From positions 1,961,001 to 2,025,000 of the forward strand of contig JAWRVZ010000103.1 in NCBI GenBank assembly GCA_037043235.1: a stretch of 64,000 nucleotides of DNA, written 5' to 3'. This document shows positions 21,245-31,079 of this stretch, one piece after another. Made by a program: the position numbers and the translations under genes. The notes beneath the pieces were generated by a model. That model was not told the origin of the DNA and searched no databases. It saw only the letters and a program-made list of their open reading frames with translations. Each line of letters opens with the position of its first letter. The stretch's first letter is position 1. Source of the DNA: Rhodeus uyekii (Eukaryota > Chordata > Actinopteri > Cypriniformes > Acheilognathidae).

Positions 21245-22708
21245 ATGAGTGTGAAAAGTGTGGCGAATGAACAGAGTTTCAGACCGTGTGTCTATCCTTG
21301 CCCACGTTTTATAACGGGCAAGGATACACATGTTATGTGTGTAATCTGTTTGGGAGTGGAGCATGCACGGTCGGCACTTGAGAATGCTGGCTGTAAAGAC
21401 TGCGAGAAGTTTTCGTTGCATGCTCTCCGCTCCCGCCTGGCGGTCTGTAACGAGGCCGCTCAGGCTAGTGTTCCCCACGGTTTGGGACCTGCAGCAGCTG
21501 AGGCTTTGCGGCGCTCTCAGTCCTGGGGTTCACAAATGGATCTCGCTGAGGCAGCTGGGGTGGGTCCTTCCTTACCTCAGCCCTCACGAGATCAAGCGGG
21601 TCCCAGTCACGAGCACTCTTCGGGAGATGCTCGTGCTGTGACTCCAACACTAGCTTTGTCGAGTTCAGAAAGTGAGATGGATTTAGCTAGTGTTGACCCG
21701 GTCGAGGAGGATTCGCCACTCTCCTCGCCGGCGTTTGAGGAGCTAGTTGAGGTTGTGGCACGAGCGGTCTCTCGTCTGGAGATTGATTGGCCAGCGGAGA
21801 CCAGGAGCGCTCGTCCGTGAAGAAGTATGCTAGACGAGCATTACCTTCCGGCTCGCGTCAATCCCCCGCGCCGAGCTATGCCTTTTTTACCCGATTTACA
21901 TGCCGAGGTGTCTAGATCTTGGGGAAGGCCAGCCTCTGAGAAAGTCCATACACGTAATAGTGCGATGTATACGAATCTTATAGGGGCTCAAAGTCATTGT
22001 TATGGGGGGATGCAGAAAGTGGATGAGGCTCTTGCGAGTTACCTCGTGCCCCAGTCTGCATCCTCCATTAAAGCTCCGGCGCTCCCCTCCAAGCCGATGC
22101 GTGTCACGTTGTCTTTGGTGGGGAAAGCATACTCAGCCTCTAGTCAGGCCGGAGCGTGTCTGCACACCACGGCACTACTGCAGGCTTATCAGGCTGAGTT
22201 GCTTGGGGACCTCAACGAGGGCGGCGGTATCGGTCCGGAGGCAGTGGCAGAGCTGCGCCGGACCGTGGATCTGTCTCTCCGGGCCACTAGGGAGACGGCC
22301 TACTCTGTCGGCCGCTCCATGGCAGCTCTGGTGGCTACGGAGAGACATTTATGGCTCAATTTGTCAGCTATTAAAGATAGGGACAAATTTGTTTTGCTGG
22401 ACGCCCCTCTGTCCCCTTCGGGCTTGTTCGGCGACGCCGTAAAAAGCGTCGTCGACAAGTTTCAGGAGGCTGCACGACAGCAGGCGGCGTTCAGTAAAGT
22501 TCTTCCCCGCCGCCCTCCACGTGAGACTGCCAGTCAAGCGCAGTCTCAAAGCTCCTCGCACAGGGCCGCTCAGAAACGAAGTGTCGCCACCCGCCTCCCT
22601 CCGGTAGAAAACCCCGGGAGGTCGGGCCGACAAGTTCAAGCCACTAGTAAAAGGATTGATTTGAGGGTTGTCCTGAACGCCAAGAAGGCTAAGGCTAAGC
22701 GGCCCTGA
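21245..22708 (+). pseudogene. DIRS gag-like ORF with one in-frame stop
   Basis: One frame runs 21245-22708 (487 codons) and is interrupted only by TGA at 21818-21820, where a CGA arginine codon would fit, so CpG decay is the likely cause. The N-terminal part has a Cys/His cluster (C-P-C-P near residues 18-22, C-V-I-C, then H, then C-K-D-C) that looks like a zinc-binding site. The middle part (GKAYSASSQAGACLHTTALL) is shared with the gag fragment at 37370-37830, and the C-terminus is basic. The presumed role is the structural protein of the retrotransposon particle. ATG at 21245 is the first start after the terminal repeat. Confidence 0.75.
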
Positions 22709-22719
22709 CGCCAAGCCGC

Positions 22720-23140
22720 AACAAGGTGGTGTACCCCAGGAGCAGCTCCAGAGTCAGCCCGCCATGGGAAAACCACCCCCTCCAAGGAGGGTCCTAGAGC
22801 TGTCCACCCGGGAATCCGGGAATCCCGGCTCAGTGGTGGATATGTTTTTAGCACCAGAGGCCAGCCCAGGGAGGCTGGTTCCCCTAGTAGAATTCCGGGT
22901 ATCTCTCAGTGGGTCCTGCACACGGTCACCTTAGGGTATGCCATTCAGTTCGGGGCTTCTCCACCCCAGTTCTCGGGGGTCCTACAGTCAGTGGTAGGCC
23001 CTCAGCAGGCTCTGGTCATGGAACAAGAAGTAGACACTTTGCTGGGGAAAGGGGCCATCGAGCTTGTACCCCTCGCGGAAAGCAAGTCCGGGTTCTACAG
23101 CCGGTACTTCATAGTTCCAAAGAAGGATGGAGGGTTGCGG
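22720..23140 (+). pseudogene. DIRS RT ORF, N-terminal part before the insertion
   Basis: Frame 2 reads SQWVLHTVTLGYAIQF, then PQQALVMEQEVDTLLGKGAI and FYSRYFIVPKKDGGLR, the entry to the reverse transcriptase fingers. It stops at 23140, where the Gmr1-like element begins. The same protein resumes at 28084 with PILDLRLLN. Codons upstream of about 22820 are less certain. The ORF start is not obvious. Confidence 0.7.
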
Positions 23141-24327
23141 CTTTGTACAGGACATTAGTCCTGAAGGATCTTTAACCTCTCTTTACACTGCCGATCAAAA
23201 CGTGAGGTTTAACGAGATGTCGTTAGAAGAGAAACAGTTGAGTGTTGATGCAGAAAAACTGCGTGTTGAAAGTAAGGCTTGCCCGTTAAAAGGAAAAGAA
23301 TTAGAAAACGACTTTGAGATAATTAGAGTTACAGCATAACCTAGAGTTAAAACAGACACTGGAGTTACGCAAGTTGGAATTACAATCTGAAAGGGAAGAA
23401 AGAGAATTTCAATTGAGAAAACTTGAGTTAGAACTGAAGGCCCAAACAGTTGAAACTCCAACTCGTGCGTCACCTATCGAATCGAACCTGTCTCCACCTA
23501 TTTTTGATGTTTACAAAAACATTAGACTAGTGCCGCAATTTTTGGAGAAGGAGGTAGAGAAGTACTTTCAACATTTTGAGCGGGTTGCACAATCTTTGTG
23601 ATGGCCAAAAAAGTTTTGGACCTTGTTGTTGCAATGTGTTTTAATGGGAAGGGCACAAGAAGTTTATTCATCATTGACCTTGGAACAAAGCAGTGATTAT
23701 GAAATTGTCAAGTCTGCCATTCTACATGCTTATGAGTTGGCACCTGAAGCATATCGACAGAAATTCAGAAATCACTTTAAGACTGAGAAGTGTACATTTT
23801 TAGAGTTCGCTAGAGAGAAAGAGAACTTGTTTGACCGTTGGTGTTCCTCATTAAAAATAACCACTAAGGAACAGCTTAGAGAACTGATTATTTTAGAGGA
23901 ATTCAAAAGCTGTGTCCCGAAAGATGTGGCTATGTATCTTAATGAGCACAAAGTGAGTAAAATGTCCGAAGCTGCTCTCATGGCAGAGGAATTCATTCTT
24001 ACTCATCAACTTTCTATTAGGCACTTGAGTGATTTGAATACCTCTAAGTCGAGTGTTGCTGAGAAAAGTAGAAAGATGGTTGCGCGTCAGAATACAGTGT
24101 CAAATGTCGCTGATATCTCAGTCATGCGAAAGAAAGATGACCTGATTTGCTTTTATTGTAAAAAGCCAGGCCATAAGATCAATGATTGTATAACTCTTAA
24201 AAAGAAAGAGGAGAGAGTTAAACCTGTTGGTCTGATTTCTAAGTCGAACGTGAAACACAATTCTACTCTAGTTAACCAGCAGATGGAACAGGTCAATGTT
24301 ACTGAGATGGAGAGTGTTAAAAAATAA
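23127..24327 (+). pseudogene. Gmr1-like gag, 5'-truncated, with nonsense and frameshift
   Basis: 23127-23339 and 23374-24327 encode a charged, glutamate-rich helical region (probable coiled coil, LRKLELQSEREEREFQLRKL) followed by a gypsy-type capsid region (QFLEKEVEKYFQHFERVAQSL, then YRQKFRNHF). A CCHC zinc knuckle, CFYCKKPGHKINDC, lies at 24148-24189. A TGA at 23599-23601 interrupts the frame, which continues open after it, and a frame change lies near 23340-23370. The N-terminus is lost with the 5' LTR. The knuckle would bind the element's RNA. Confidence 0.75.
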
Positions 24328-24829
24328 TGCTGATTTTGCACCATTTCTCACTGAAGGGTCGGTGGCTTTACCTAATTCAGATGAGACTGTACCTGTATGC
24401 ATCCTTCGAGATACTGGGGCAGGGCAATCTTTTCTGATGGAAGGACTGTTGCCTTTGTCTGAACGTACTACTACAGGAACACAGGTACTGATCAGAGGAC
24501 TTGAGATGGGATACACGGAAGTTCCTCTACATCGCATTTATCTTGACTCTAATCTTGTATCAGGTGAGGTAGTAGTTGGCGTTCGCGCCATGCTTCCTGT
24601 CCCTGGTGTAACTTTCATACTGGGCAATGATTTAGCTGGAGGAAATGTCTGGGAAAAGTCAGATGGTGATGTTCCACCTATAGTGGTCTCTACTGTTGAA
24701 GAATTAAGTGGATCTTCTGACTGTCTTGATTTATACGCGGCATGCGCAGTTACTCGGGCAATGACTAAGAGAGGTGTAACAGATGAAACTGAGAATATTC
24801 TTAGTAATTTTCTTGTAATTACTTATTAG
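24296..24829 (+). pseudogene. Gmr1-like aspartic protease
   Basis: The frame encodes ILRDTGAGQSFL with the catalytic Asp at 24410-24412, followed by a typical retropepsin-like stretch ending in VTFILGNDLAGG. It overlaps the end of gag by 32 bases in the +1 frame near an A-rich run at 24329-24334. Either a translational shift or an indel would join them; with so many other lesions an indel is simpler. The frame ends at 24827-24829 beside a ttacttatt tandem repeat (24830-24860). Confidence 0.7.
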
Positions 24830-25029
24830 TATTTTTACTTATTACTTATTACTTATTAATTTACTTTTCTTGTTTCTGATAATGTCTCCCTTACAGAACC
24901 TAGTAATGCGTGTACGGATATGGACGAGATAAAATCTGTTGGTGAATCACAGACTGTGGTTGATTATGGAATCGACGTGTCTAATTTTACATCAAATAGT
25001 CCTTTGTCTGTGACCATGTTAATGCTTGT

Positions 25030-26476
25030 GATTTATCTCCACTTTTTAGTGTAACTCGAGATGATACTCTCCACAATTTGTTCTCTTCAGTTCATGACAA
25101 AAGAGACAAGACTTCATTACCTTTTTATTATCTCCAGGATGGATTGCTTTGTAGACAACAACCTATGAGTTTTAATTCTTCACTTAACCCTAGGATCCAA
25201 ATCGTAGTTCCTTCTAAATTCCGTCATTATCTGTTACAGCTTTCACATCAAGGCTTGGCTGGTCATACGGGTATGCGAAAGACCTATGATAGAGTTTTGA
25301 GAAAATTTTATTGGCCTAGATGTAAGCGAGATGTGATTCATTTCATAAGGTCCTGCCATACTTGTCAAATGACTGGAAAACCAAACCAAAAAGTACCAGT
25401 AGCTCCATTACAGCCTATTGCTGCAGTTACTACTCCTTTTTTCACATTTGACAGTTGATTGTGTTGGTCCTTTACCACGATCTAAGTCTAGGCATGCTTA
25501 TTTATTCACCATAATGTGTCAAACTACACGTTACCCTGCAGCATATCCACTCAGATCAATCACTAGCAAAGCAATTTTAAAAGCTTTAACAAGCTACATG
25601 TCTATTTTTGGTATTCCGAAGACAATTCAGTCTGATCAAGGTTCAAATTTTATGTCCCGAAACTTTTCGAAGGTCATGCGACAACTTGAGGTTAAACACA
25701 ACATTTCAAGTGCTTATCATCCTCAAAGTCAAGGAAGTCTTGAGAGATTCCATCAGACTCTTAAATCACTTTTAAAATCTTATTGTGTAGAACTTGACAG
25801 TGACTGGGAGGAAGGTTTACCTTGGATGTTATTGGCAATTCGAGAAGTTGTGCAGGAGAGCATAGGTTTTATCCCTAATGAACTGGTGTTTGGACACACG
25901 GTTAGGGGTCCTATCGCTGTCTTGGCAGATGACTGGACAAATTTTGATCCTCCCGAGAATGTTTTGGATTATGTAAGCAGTTTCCGGTATCGAATCTATG
26001 AGAGTAGAGCAATAGCTTTACGAAAATTAGCTAAGTCTCAAGGGAAGATGCAGAAATTGTTCGATCGCAAAGCCCAATCTAGACATTTTCAAGTAGGTGA
26101 TCAAGTACTAGCGATGCTACCCATCTTGACTAGTCCGTTTCAGGCTCGGTTTGCTGGACCATATACGGTTTTGAAAAGTCTTCCGAATAACAACTATTTG
26201 TTGAATACACCCAATCGGCGAAAGAGAACTCAGGTTTGTCATGTGAACGTATTGAAGTTATACGTAACCCCTGTACCTTCTTTGTCTGTTAATGTTGTGA
26301 AAACTGCTGAAAGTACAGACCCGAAAGTTTCAGAAGCCTCTGTAGAGCTGGATGCCCATCTAGAGGAGATGAAAGGTTCTTCTCGAGGAGAAGTCGAAGG
26401 GCGCCTAAGTAATTCTGAAGTGCTTGGAAATTTGGCTTGCCATTTATCTCATCTGTCTGAGGTAGAAAAGACATGA
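25030..26476 (+). pseudogene. Gmr1-like integrase, split by one frameshift
   Basis: 25078-25458 encodes the N-terminal zinc-binding module: HQGLAGHTGMRKTY, then CHTCQ (an HHCC arrangement). The frame shifts near the T-run at 25437-25443 and 25418-26476 continues with the catalytic core: D in VDCVGP (25457), D in IQSDQGSNF (25634), E in GSLERFHQ (25742). All three DDE residues remain. A GPY/F-like FAGPYTVLKSL module near 26155 is followed by a basic tail. The RT lies immediately downstream rather than upstream, the Gmr1 order. Role: integration of the cDNA. Confidence 0.8.
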
Positions 26477-26486
26477 TATAATTCAG

Positions 26487-27496
26487 TTGGTAAACTTGTT
26501 TCCTTCTCTTTTTTCTGATGTCCCTACTCGAACCTCTGTCATAGAGCATGACATTGATGTCGGAACAGCTCAGCCAGTGAAACAACATGCATACCGTGTC
26601 AATCCTGTAAAAAGGAAGCTACTCCAACAAGAGGTAGATTATTTGCTTGAGCATAATCTAGCAGAGCCCAGTTTTAGTTCTTGGATTTCTCCATGTATTT
26701 TAGTCAGCAAACCTGATAGTTCATATCGGTTTTGTACTGATTACAGGAAGCTCAACACTCTGACAAAACCTGACTGTCATCCTCTTCCGAGAATTGATGA
26801 CTGTGTTGATTGTGTTGGCTCTGCGAAATTTGTTAGTAAATTTGATCTCTTGAAAGGTTATTGGCAAGTGCCTTTAACAGCTCGTGCCAAAGAGCTATCT
26901 GCTTTTGTAACACCTGACAGATTTTTACAGTATACTGTTATGCCTTTTTGGTGTCCGTAATGCCCCAGCTACATTTCAGCGTTTGATAAATCATGTGTTG
27001 TCTGGGATGAGTGGTTGTGAGGCTTACTTGGACGATGTTGTTTTATATAGCTCTTCTTGGTCTGAACATCTTAAGCAAATTAAAGAGCTTTTTGAGCGTT
27101 TGGTCAAAGCCAACTTGATTATAAACCTTGCTAAATGCGAATTTGCTAGTGCTTATGGGGCTGGCGCTGTTCTCTTGCAGGAAGATTGTAATGGAATCAA
27201 ACATCCAGTCAGCTATTTTTCAAAGAAATTCAACCGTCACCAACAAGTGTATTCCACGGTGGAAAAAGAGGCCTTAGCCCTCATTTTAGCCGTTCAACAT
27301 TTCGAGGTCTATTTGAGTGCGATTTGTGGTCCCATTGTTGTATATACTGGCCATAATCCATTGACTTTCCTAGATCGAATGCGCGGCAAGAATCAGAGGA
27401 TCATGAGATGGTCTTATTTTACAACCGTTCCACTTACAGATCAAGCACATACGTGGCAAGGATAATATAATTGCGGATGCACTGTCACAAATTTAA
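26487..27496 (+). pseudogene. Gmr1-like reverse transcriptase-RNase H, frameshifted and internally deleted
   Basis: 26487-26960 carries RT fingers and palm motifs (SWISPCILVSKPDSSYRFCTD, then SKFDLLKGYWQVPL). A one-base shift in the T-run near 26943 leads to a second frame with the catalytic YLDD box (27025-27036). At about 27150 the sequence jumps from KCEFA straight into the RNase H start (YGAGAVLLQ), so the RT thumb and connection are deleted. RNase H ends, after a frameshift around 27418, with the KDNIIADALSQI motif and TAA at 27494-27496. No integrase follows, which confirms that RNase H is the last pol domain. Confidence 0.8.
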
Positions 27497-27727
27497 GACG
27501 TACCAGACGTACGAATCTGGTATTTTTCTTTTCTCCATTCCTTTCTCTCCATTTCGTCTCTCTAAATGTCCTAGGGCCCAGGATTCCGGGAGTGAAATTG
27601 GAGTTGCAATTATGGAGATGAGTATTGAAAATTATTGCACATTCACATTTGAAAAGTTGTTTTGCCTTTGAATTTTTTCTTTTGTTTTGTTCGGTTCTTT
27701 AGGGGAACCTCATTTTGGTGTGGGAGG

Positions 27728-28082
27728 TGTGACGACCCCGAGTCTCCTCCTCCTGATTTCATGGGTGCTGATCATGGGAGTTTCCTGATTGGCTAATCTT
27801 CTGTTAATTGGTCGTTAGTTAGAGTACAAGAGAGTGCTGTGTCTCATTCTAACCGGGCACCTCAGGGAGAAAGGATTCCTCCTGAGTGTCTCTGTTGTAT
27901 GCTTTACTTTACACCTGTAGCGTCATTTTTTTGTTATCTTAGTTTGTTTACTTACTCCTAGACTTATGTTTATTATTGTTATTATTTGGGTATATGTTTA
28001 ATTTAAATAAAACCTTTGTTTGATTAAACATCTTGCCTGATCCCTCTTTCATGTTGCGATCTGAAACGAGCTGGTCGTAACA
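27728..28082 (+). mobile_element. 3' LTR of the Gmr1-like element
   Basis: It starts TGTGACGACC and ends GGTCGTAACA, near-perfect inverted ends, right after a purine-rich gtgtgggagg tract. An AATAAAACC polyadenylation signal lies near 28006. DIRS coding sequence resumes at the next base, gcctattctgg. Confidence 0.85.
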
Positions 28083-28083
28083 G

Positions 28084-29677
28084 CCTATTCTGGATTTACG
28101 TCTCTTGAATCGTGCGGTCAAGCGTCTAAAGTTCAAAATGCTAACGCTCAAACAGATCGTAGTAGAGGTCAGATCCGAGGACTGGTTTTGTCAAAGTCGA
28201 CCTCAAGGAAGTAATATGTCCCAATGGACATATTTCCATGTCTCCATCCTTCCGCAACACAGGAAGTTCCTGAGGTTCGCCTTTGGGGGAAAGGCGTACC
28301 AGTATTGGGTGCTTCCTTTCGGCCTAGCGCTCTCACCCCGCACGTTCACAAAAGGCGTGCTCTAGCTCCGCTGCGGTTACGGGGCATCCGTGTTTTAAAT
28401 TATATCGACGACTGGCTTATTCTGGCCCAGTCGCCGCAGTTAGCGGAGCAACATCGAGATGTAGTGCTCGCACACATAAAGGAGCTGGGGTTGAGGCTGA
28501 ACGCCAAGAAGAGTGTTCTTTCTCCTGCTCAGAGAACCACTTTCTTGGGAGTCGTCTGGGACTCAGTGGCGATGTCGGCTCGGCTTTCCCCCGAGCACAT
28601 CCAAGTTATTTGTTCAGCCGTCAAGAGCATCAAGTTAGGCCAGCCACTCACGGTGAAACACTTTCAGAGGGTGTTAGGGCTCATGGCAGCGGCATCCAGC
28701 GTCATCCCACTGGGCCTGCTGCACATGAGACCCCTGCAGTGGTGGCTAAAGACCAAGGGGTTTTCCCCGAAGGGGAACCCGCTTCGCACTATCAAGGTCA
28801 CGGGGGATGCCTACGCACCCTGAGTATGTGGAAGAACTCTTGGTTTCTGTCTCAAGGCCCAATGCTGGGGGCTCTGGGTCGGAGAGTCTCTCTCTCGACA
28901 GATGCCTCCCTCTCGGGCTGGGAGGCGGTCATGAAGGACCGCTCCTCGCAAGGTCTATGGAACAGTCGGCACCAGACCTGGCACATAAACATGTTAGAGT
29001 TACTGGCGATCTGCAGAGCACTCTGCGCGTTCCTACCGGACCTTCGCGACCACCATGTCACTGTTTTCACCGACAGTATGACTGCGGTTGCATATATCAA
29101 CCACCAGGGGGGTCTACGTTCGCGACCACTATACAAGATGGCGCGACAGATCCTCCTCTGGGCCCAGGGGAAGCTGCTCTCTCTCAGGGCGGCCTACATC
29201 CCGGGGGTCCACAATGTGGGAGCAGACGCCCTATCGAGACAGGGGGTGAGACCAGGGGAATGGCGACTCCACCCCGATGTGGTGGAGCAAATTTGGGAAA
29301 GGTACGGCAAGGCACAGGTCGACCTGTTTGCCTCGGTAGAGAACACCCACTGCCCTCTGTGGTTTTCACTAACACATCTGGGGCGGGATGCCATGGTACA
29401 TGCGTGGCCGAGGTTACGCCTGTACGCCTTTCCCCCGATCGCTCTGCTCCCGGGAGTTCTGGCCAAGATTCGCCGGGACAAGGTCCATCTCACGCTAGTG
29501 GCCCCCCACTGGCCATCCAGAATATGGTTCACGGACCTTGTGTCCCTCCTCGACGGAGTCCCTTGGGAGATTCCGGTCAGGAGGGACCTTCTGTCCCAGG
29601 CGGAGGGTTGCATTCTTTACCCGCAACCAGAGCTGTTGAAACTGTGGGTCTGGCCACTGAAGGGGTCCAGCTCATAG
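28084..29677 (+). pseudogene. DIRS RT (C-terminal part), RNase H and methyltransferase-like region
   Basis: RT resumes in frame 1 (28084-28365), shifts near 28345-28365, and continues with the catalytic YIDD at 28401-28412. A second shift lies near 28800-28825. The last frame to 29677 encodes RNase H: STDASLSGWEAV, then MLELLAICRAL, FTDSMTAVAYIN and GADALSRQ. C-terminal to it lies VDLFAS, CPLWFS, HAWPRLRLYAFPP and LVAPHWPSRIWF, the segment described in DIRS elements as an adenine-methyltransferase-like domain. Two or more indels inactivate the ORF. It overlaps the recombinase ORF in a different frame. Confidence 0.8.
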
Positions 29678-30678
29678 AATCCGGTCTCTCAGCCGAGGTT
29701 GTTGAGACCATCCTTCAGTCCAGAGCTCCCTCCACAAGGAAACTCTACGCTTTGAAGTGGAAACTCTTCACGTCCTGGTGTAGTGAAAGGCAGGTGAACA
29801 GAGTAACCTGTCAAGTCGGCAAAGTGCTGGAGTTCCTGCAAGAAAGATTTGCGGCAGGGTTGTCCCCCTCCACCTTGAAGGTTTATGTGGCTGCCATAGC
29901 GGCTTGCCACGTACCTCTGGGTGGGGTATCCTTGGGCAGGGACCCCCTAGTCACTCGTTTCCTCCGTGTTACATTAAGGCTGAGACCTGCGGCACAGACC
30001 AGGGTGCCGGCTTGGGACTTGTCTGTGGTACTCCAAGGCCTGTCCCAGGCACCCTTTGAACCTCTAGAGGAAATCTCTATTAAGTACCTCTCGCTTAAGA
30101 CCCTTCTTTTGCTGGCAATCACCTCGCTTAAGAGGGTCGGGGATCTTCAGGCCCTCTCCGTGGCCCCTTCATGTCTTGAGTTTGCGCCCGGGATGGCAAA
30201 GGCATTTCTCCACCCGAGGCCAGGCTATATCCCCAAGGTTCCCACTAATGTGGCTCGGTCTATCACGCTGCAGGCCTTCTGCCCTCCCCCATTTGATGAT
30301 CATGAGCAGGAGCACAAGAACAAGGTCTGTCCAGTGCGAGCACTGGACGCTTACGTTTTCAAGACTGCAGCTTGGCGTAAGTCGGACCAACTGTTCGTTT
30401 GCTTTGGGGCTCCTGAGGGGGCCCCAGCTTCCAAGCAAACCCTAAGCAGGTGGATAGTCAAGGCTATCTGCTTAGCTTACGAGTCGGCCGAACATGCTTC
30501 TCCTTTGAGGGTCCGAGCCCACTCCACTAGGAGCATGGCGGCATCCAAGGCTCTCCTCTCCGGAGTCTCCTTGACTGATGTTTGTGCTGCGGCTGGCTGG
30601 TCTTCACCGCACACTTTTATGAGGTTTTACCGACTGGACCTCGATGCCGCCCCAGGAACCAGGGTGCTCTCTCAGTGA
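29600..30678 (+). CDS. DIRS tyrosine recombinase, apparently intact
   Basis: Frame 1 is open upstream of this point, but recombinase similarity starts near 29600 (LIESGLSAEVVETILQSRAP). A SAM-like N-terminal region (TRKLYALKWKLFTSWCSE) is followed by the catalytic domain. Active-site residues are all visible: Arg in LKRVGDLQALS (30133-30135), His-x-x-Arg in RAHSTRS (30520-30531) and the nucleophilic Tyr in FMRFYRLDL (30628-30630). Stop TGA is at 30676-30678. It would integrate circular double-stranded cDNA without target duplication. No convincing ATG starts this ORF, so expression may depend on frameshifting, reinitiation or a spliced transcript. It is the only DIRS gene here without a visible break. 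Confidence 0.85.
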
Positions 30679-30730
30679 GCTGGGACATACCCGGAGGCCG
30701 GCGTCACTGAGGTGGCGTTGGTATAGCGTT

Positions 30731-30826
30731 CCCCTAGTGCTTTGACGCAGCTCGAGTTCCCTGAAAGGGAACGTCTCAGGTTACGAATGTAACCCTTGTT
30801 CCCTGAGGGGAATGAGACGCTGCGTC
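30731..30826. repeat. DIRS internal complementary region
   Basis: The first half (ctagtgctttgacgcagctc to gaaagggaac) is the reverse complement of the element's left end. The second half (aacgtctcaggttacgaatg to gagacgctgc) is that of its right end. They overlap in one AAC at 30770-30772. This is the template thought to let DIRS complete its ends during replication. Confidence 0.9.
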
Positions 30827-30860
30827 TTTGCCTCAGCTCCTGGCGCCTCCGGGCCCGCTT

Positions 30861-31079
30861 CAGGCATTCATGCTGATGCGTCCGGGTTTCAGACGCGCCT
30901 TTATGCTCTTCCTCATGACGTCACCGGCAATCGCCGGCAGTGACGCATTCACACGCGTTCGTTTCTCATTGGTTGCACAGATCTTCACGTGACTGACGCA
31001 AGGCTATTTCCCCTAGCGCTTTGATGCAGCGTCTCGTTCCCCTCAGGGAACCAGGGTTACATTCGTAACCCGAGACGTT
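30861..31079 (-). repeat. Right inverted terminal repeat of the DIRS element
   Basis: Reverse complement of 20992-21182 with a different outermost segment (cagggttacattcgtaaccc). It includes the E-box, CCAAT and CRE motifs. It ends on GTT at 31077-31079. Confidence 0.85.

Larger units (their letters stand above)
23141..28082 (+). mobile_element. Gmr1-like Ty3/gypsy retrotransposon inserted in the DIRS RT; 5' LTR missing
   Basis: Domains in order are gag with a CCHC knuckle, aspartic protease, integrase, reverse transcriptase, RNase H, then a 3' LTR. RT and integrase sequences are of Ty3/gypsy type, but integrase lies upstream of RT, the order of Ty1/copia. This arrangement is known for the Gmr1 group of deuterostome gypsy elements. 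No LTR is present at the left junction: DIRS sequence ends at gttgcgg and retrotransposon internal sequence follows at once. The right junction is clean, with the LTR ending CGTAACA at 28082. Several frameshifts and a deletion in the RT-RNase H connection make it defective. Confidence 0.85.
20992..31079 (+). mobile_element. DIRS-family tyrosine-recombinase retrotransposon, nearly complete, split by a Gmr1-like element
   Basis: It shows the three hallmarks of DIRS elements: inverted rather than direct terminal repeats, an internal complementary region that pairs with both outer ends, and a tyrosine recombinase instead of a DDE integrase. ORFs in order: gag-like, RT-RNase H-methyltransferase-like, recombinase. 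Left and right limits are placed on the trinucleotide GTT (20992-20994 and 31077-31079). The internal complementary region joins the complements of the two ends through a single AAC. Removing the insert leaves about 5.1 kb, a usual DIRS length. It carries a gag nonsense codon, two or more RT frameshifts and the insertion, so it is not autonomous now. Confidence 0.9.

Noticed and set aside
28807..29600. Long open stretch upstream of the recombinase in its frame
   Set aside because: It lies opposite the RNase H/methyltransferase-like frame, which carries the conserved motifs. The proline/glycine-rich translation shows no domain.
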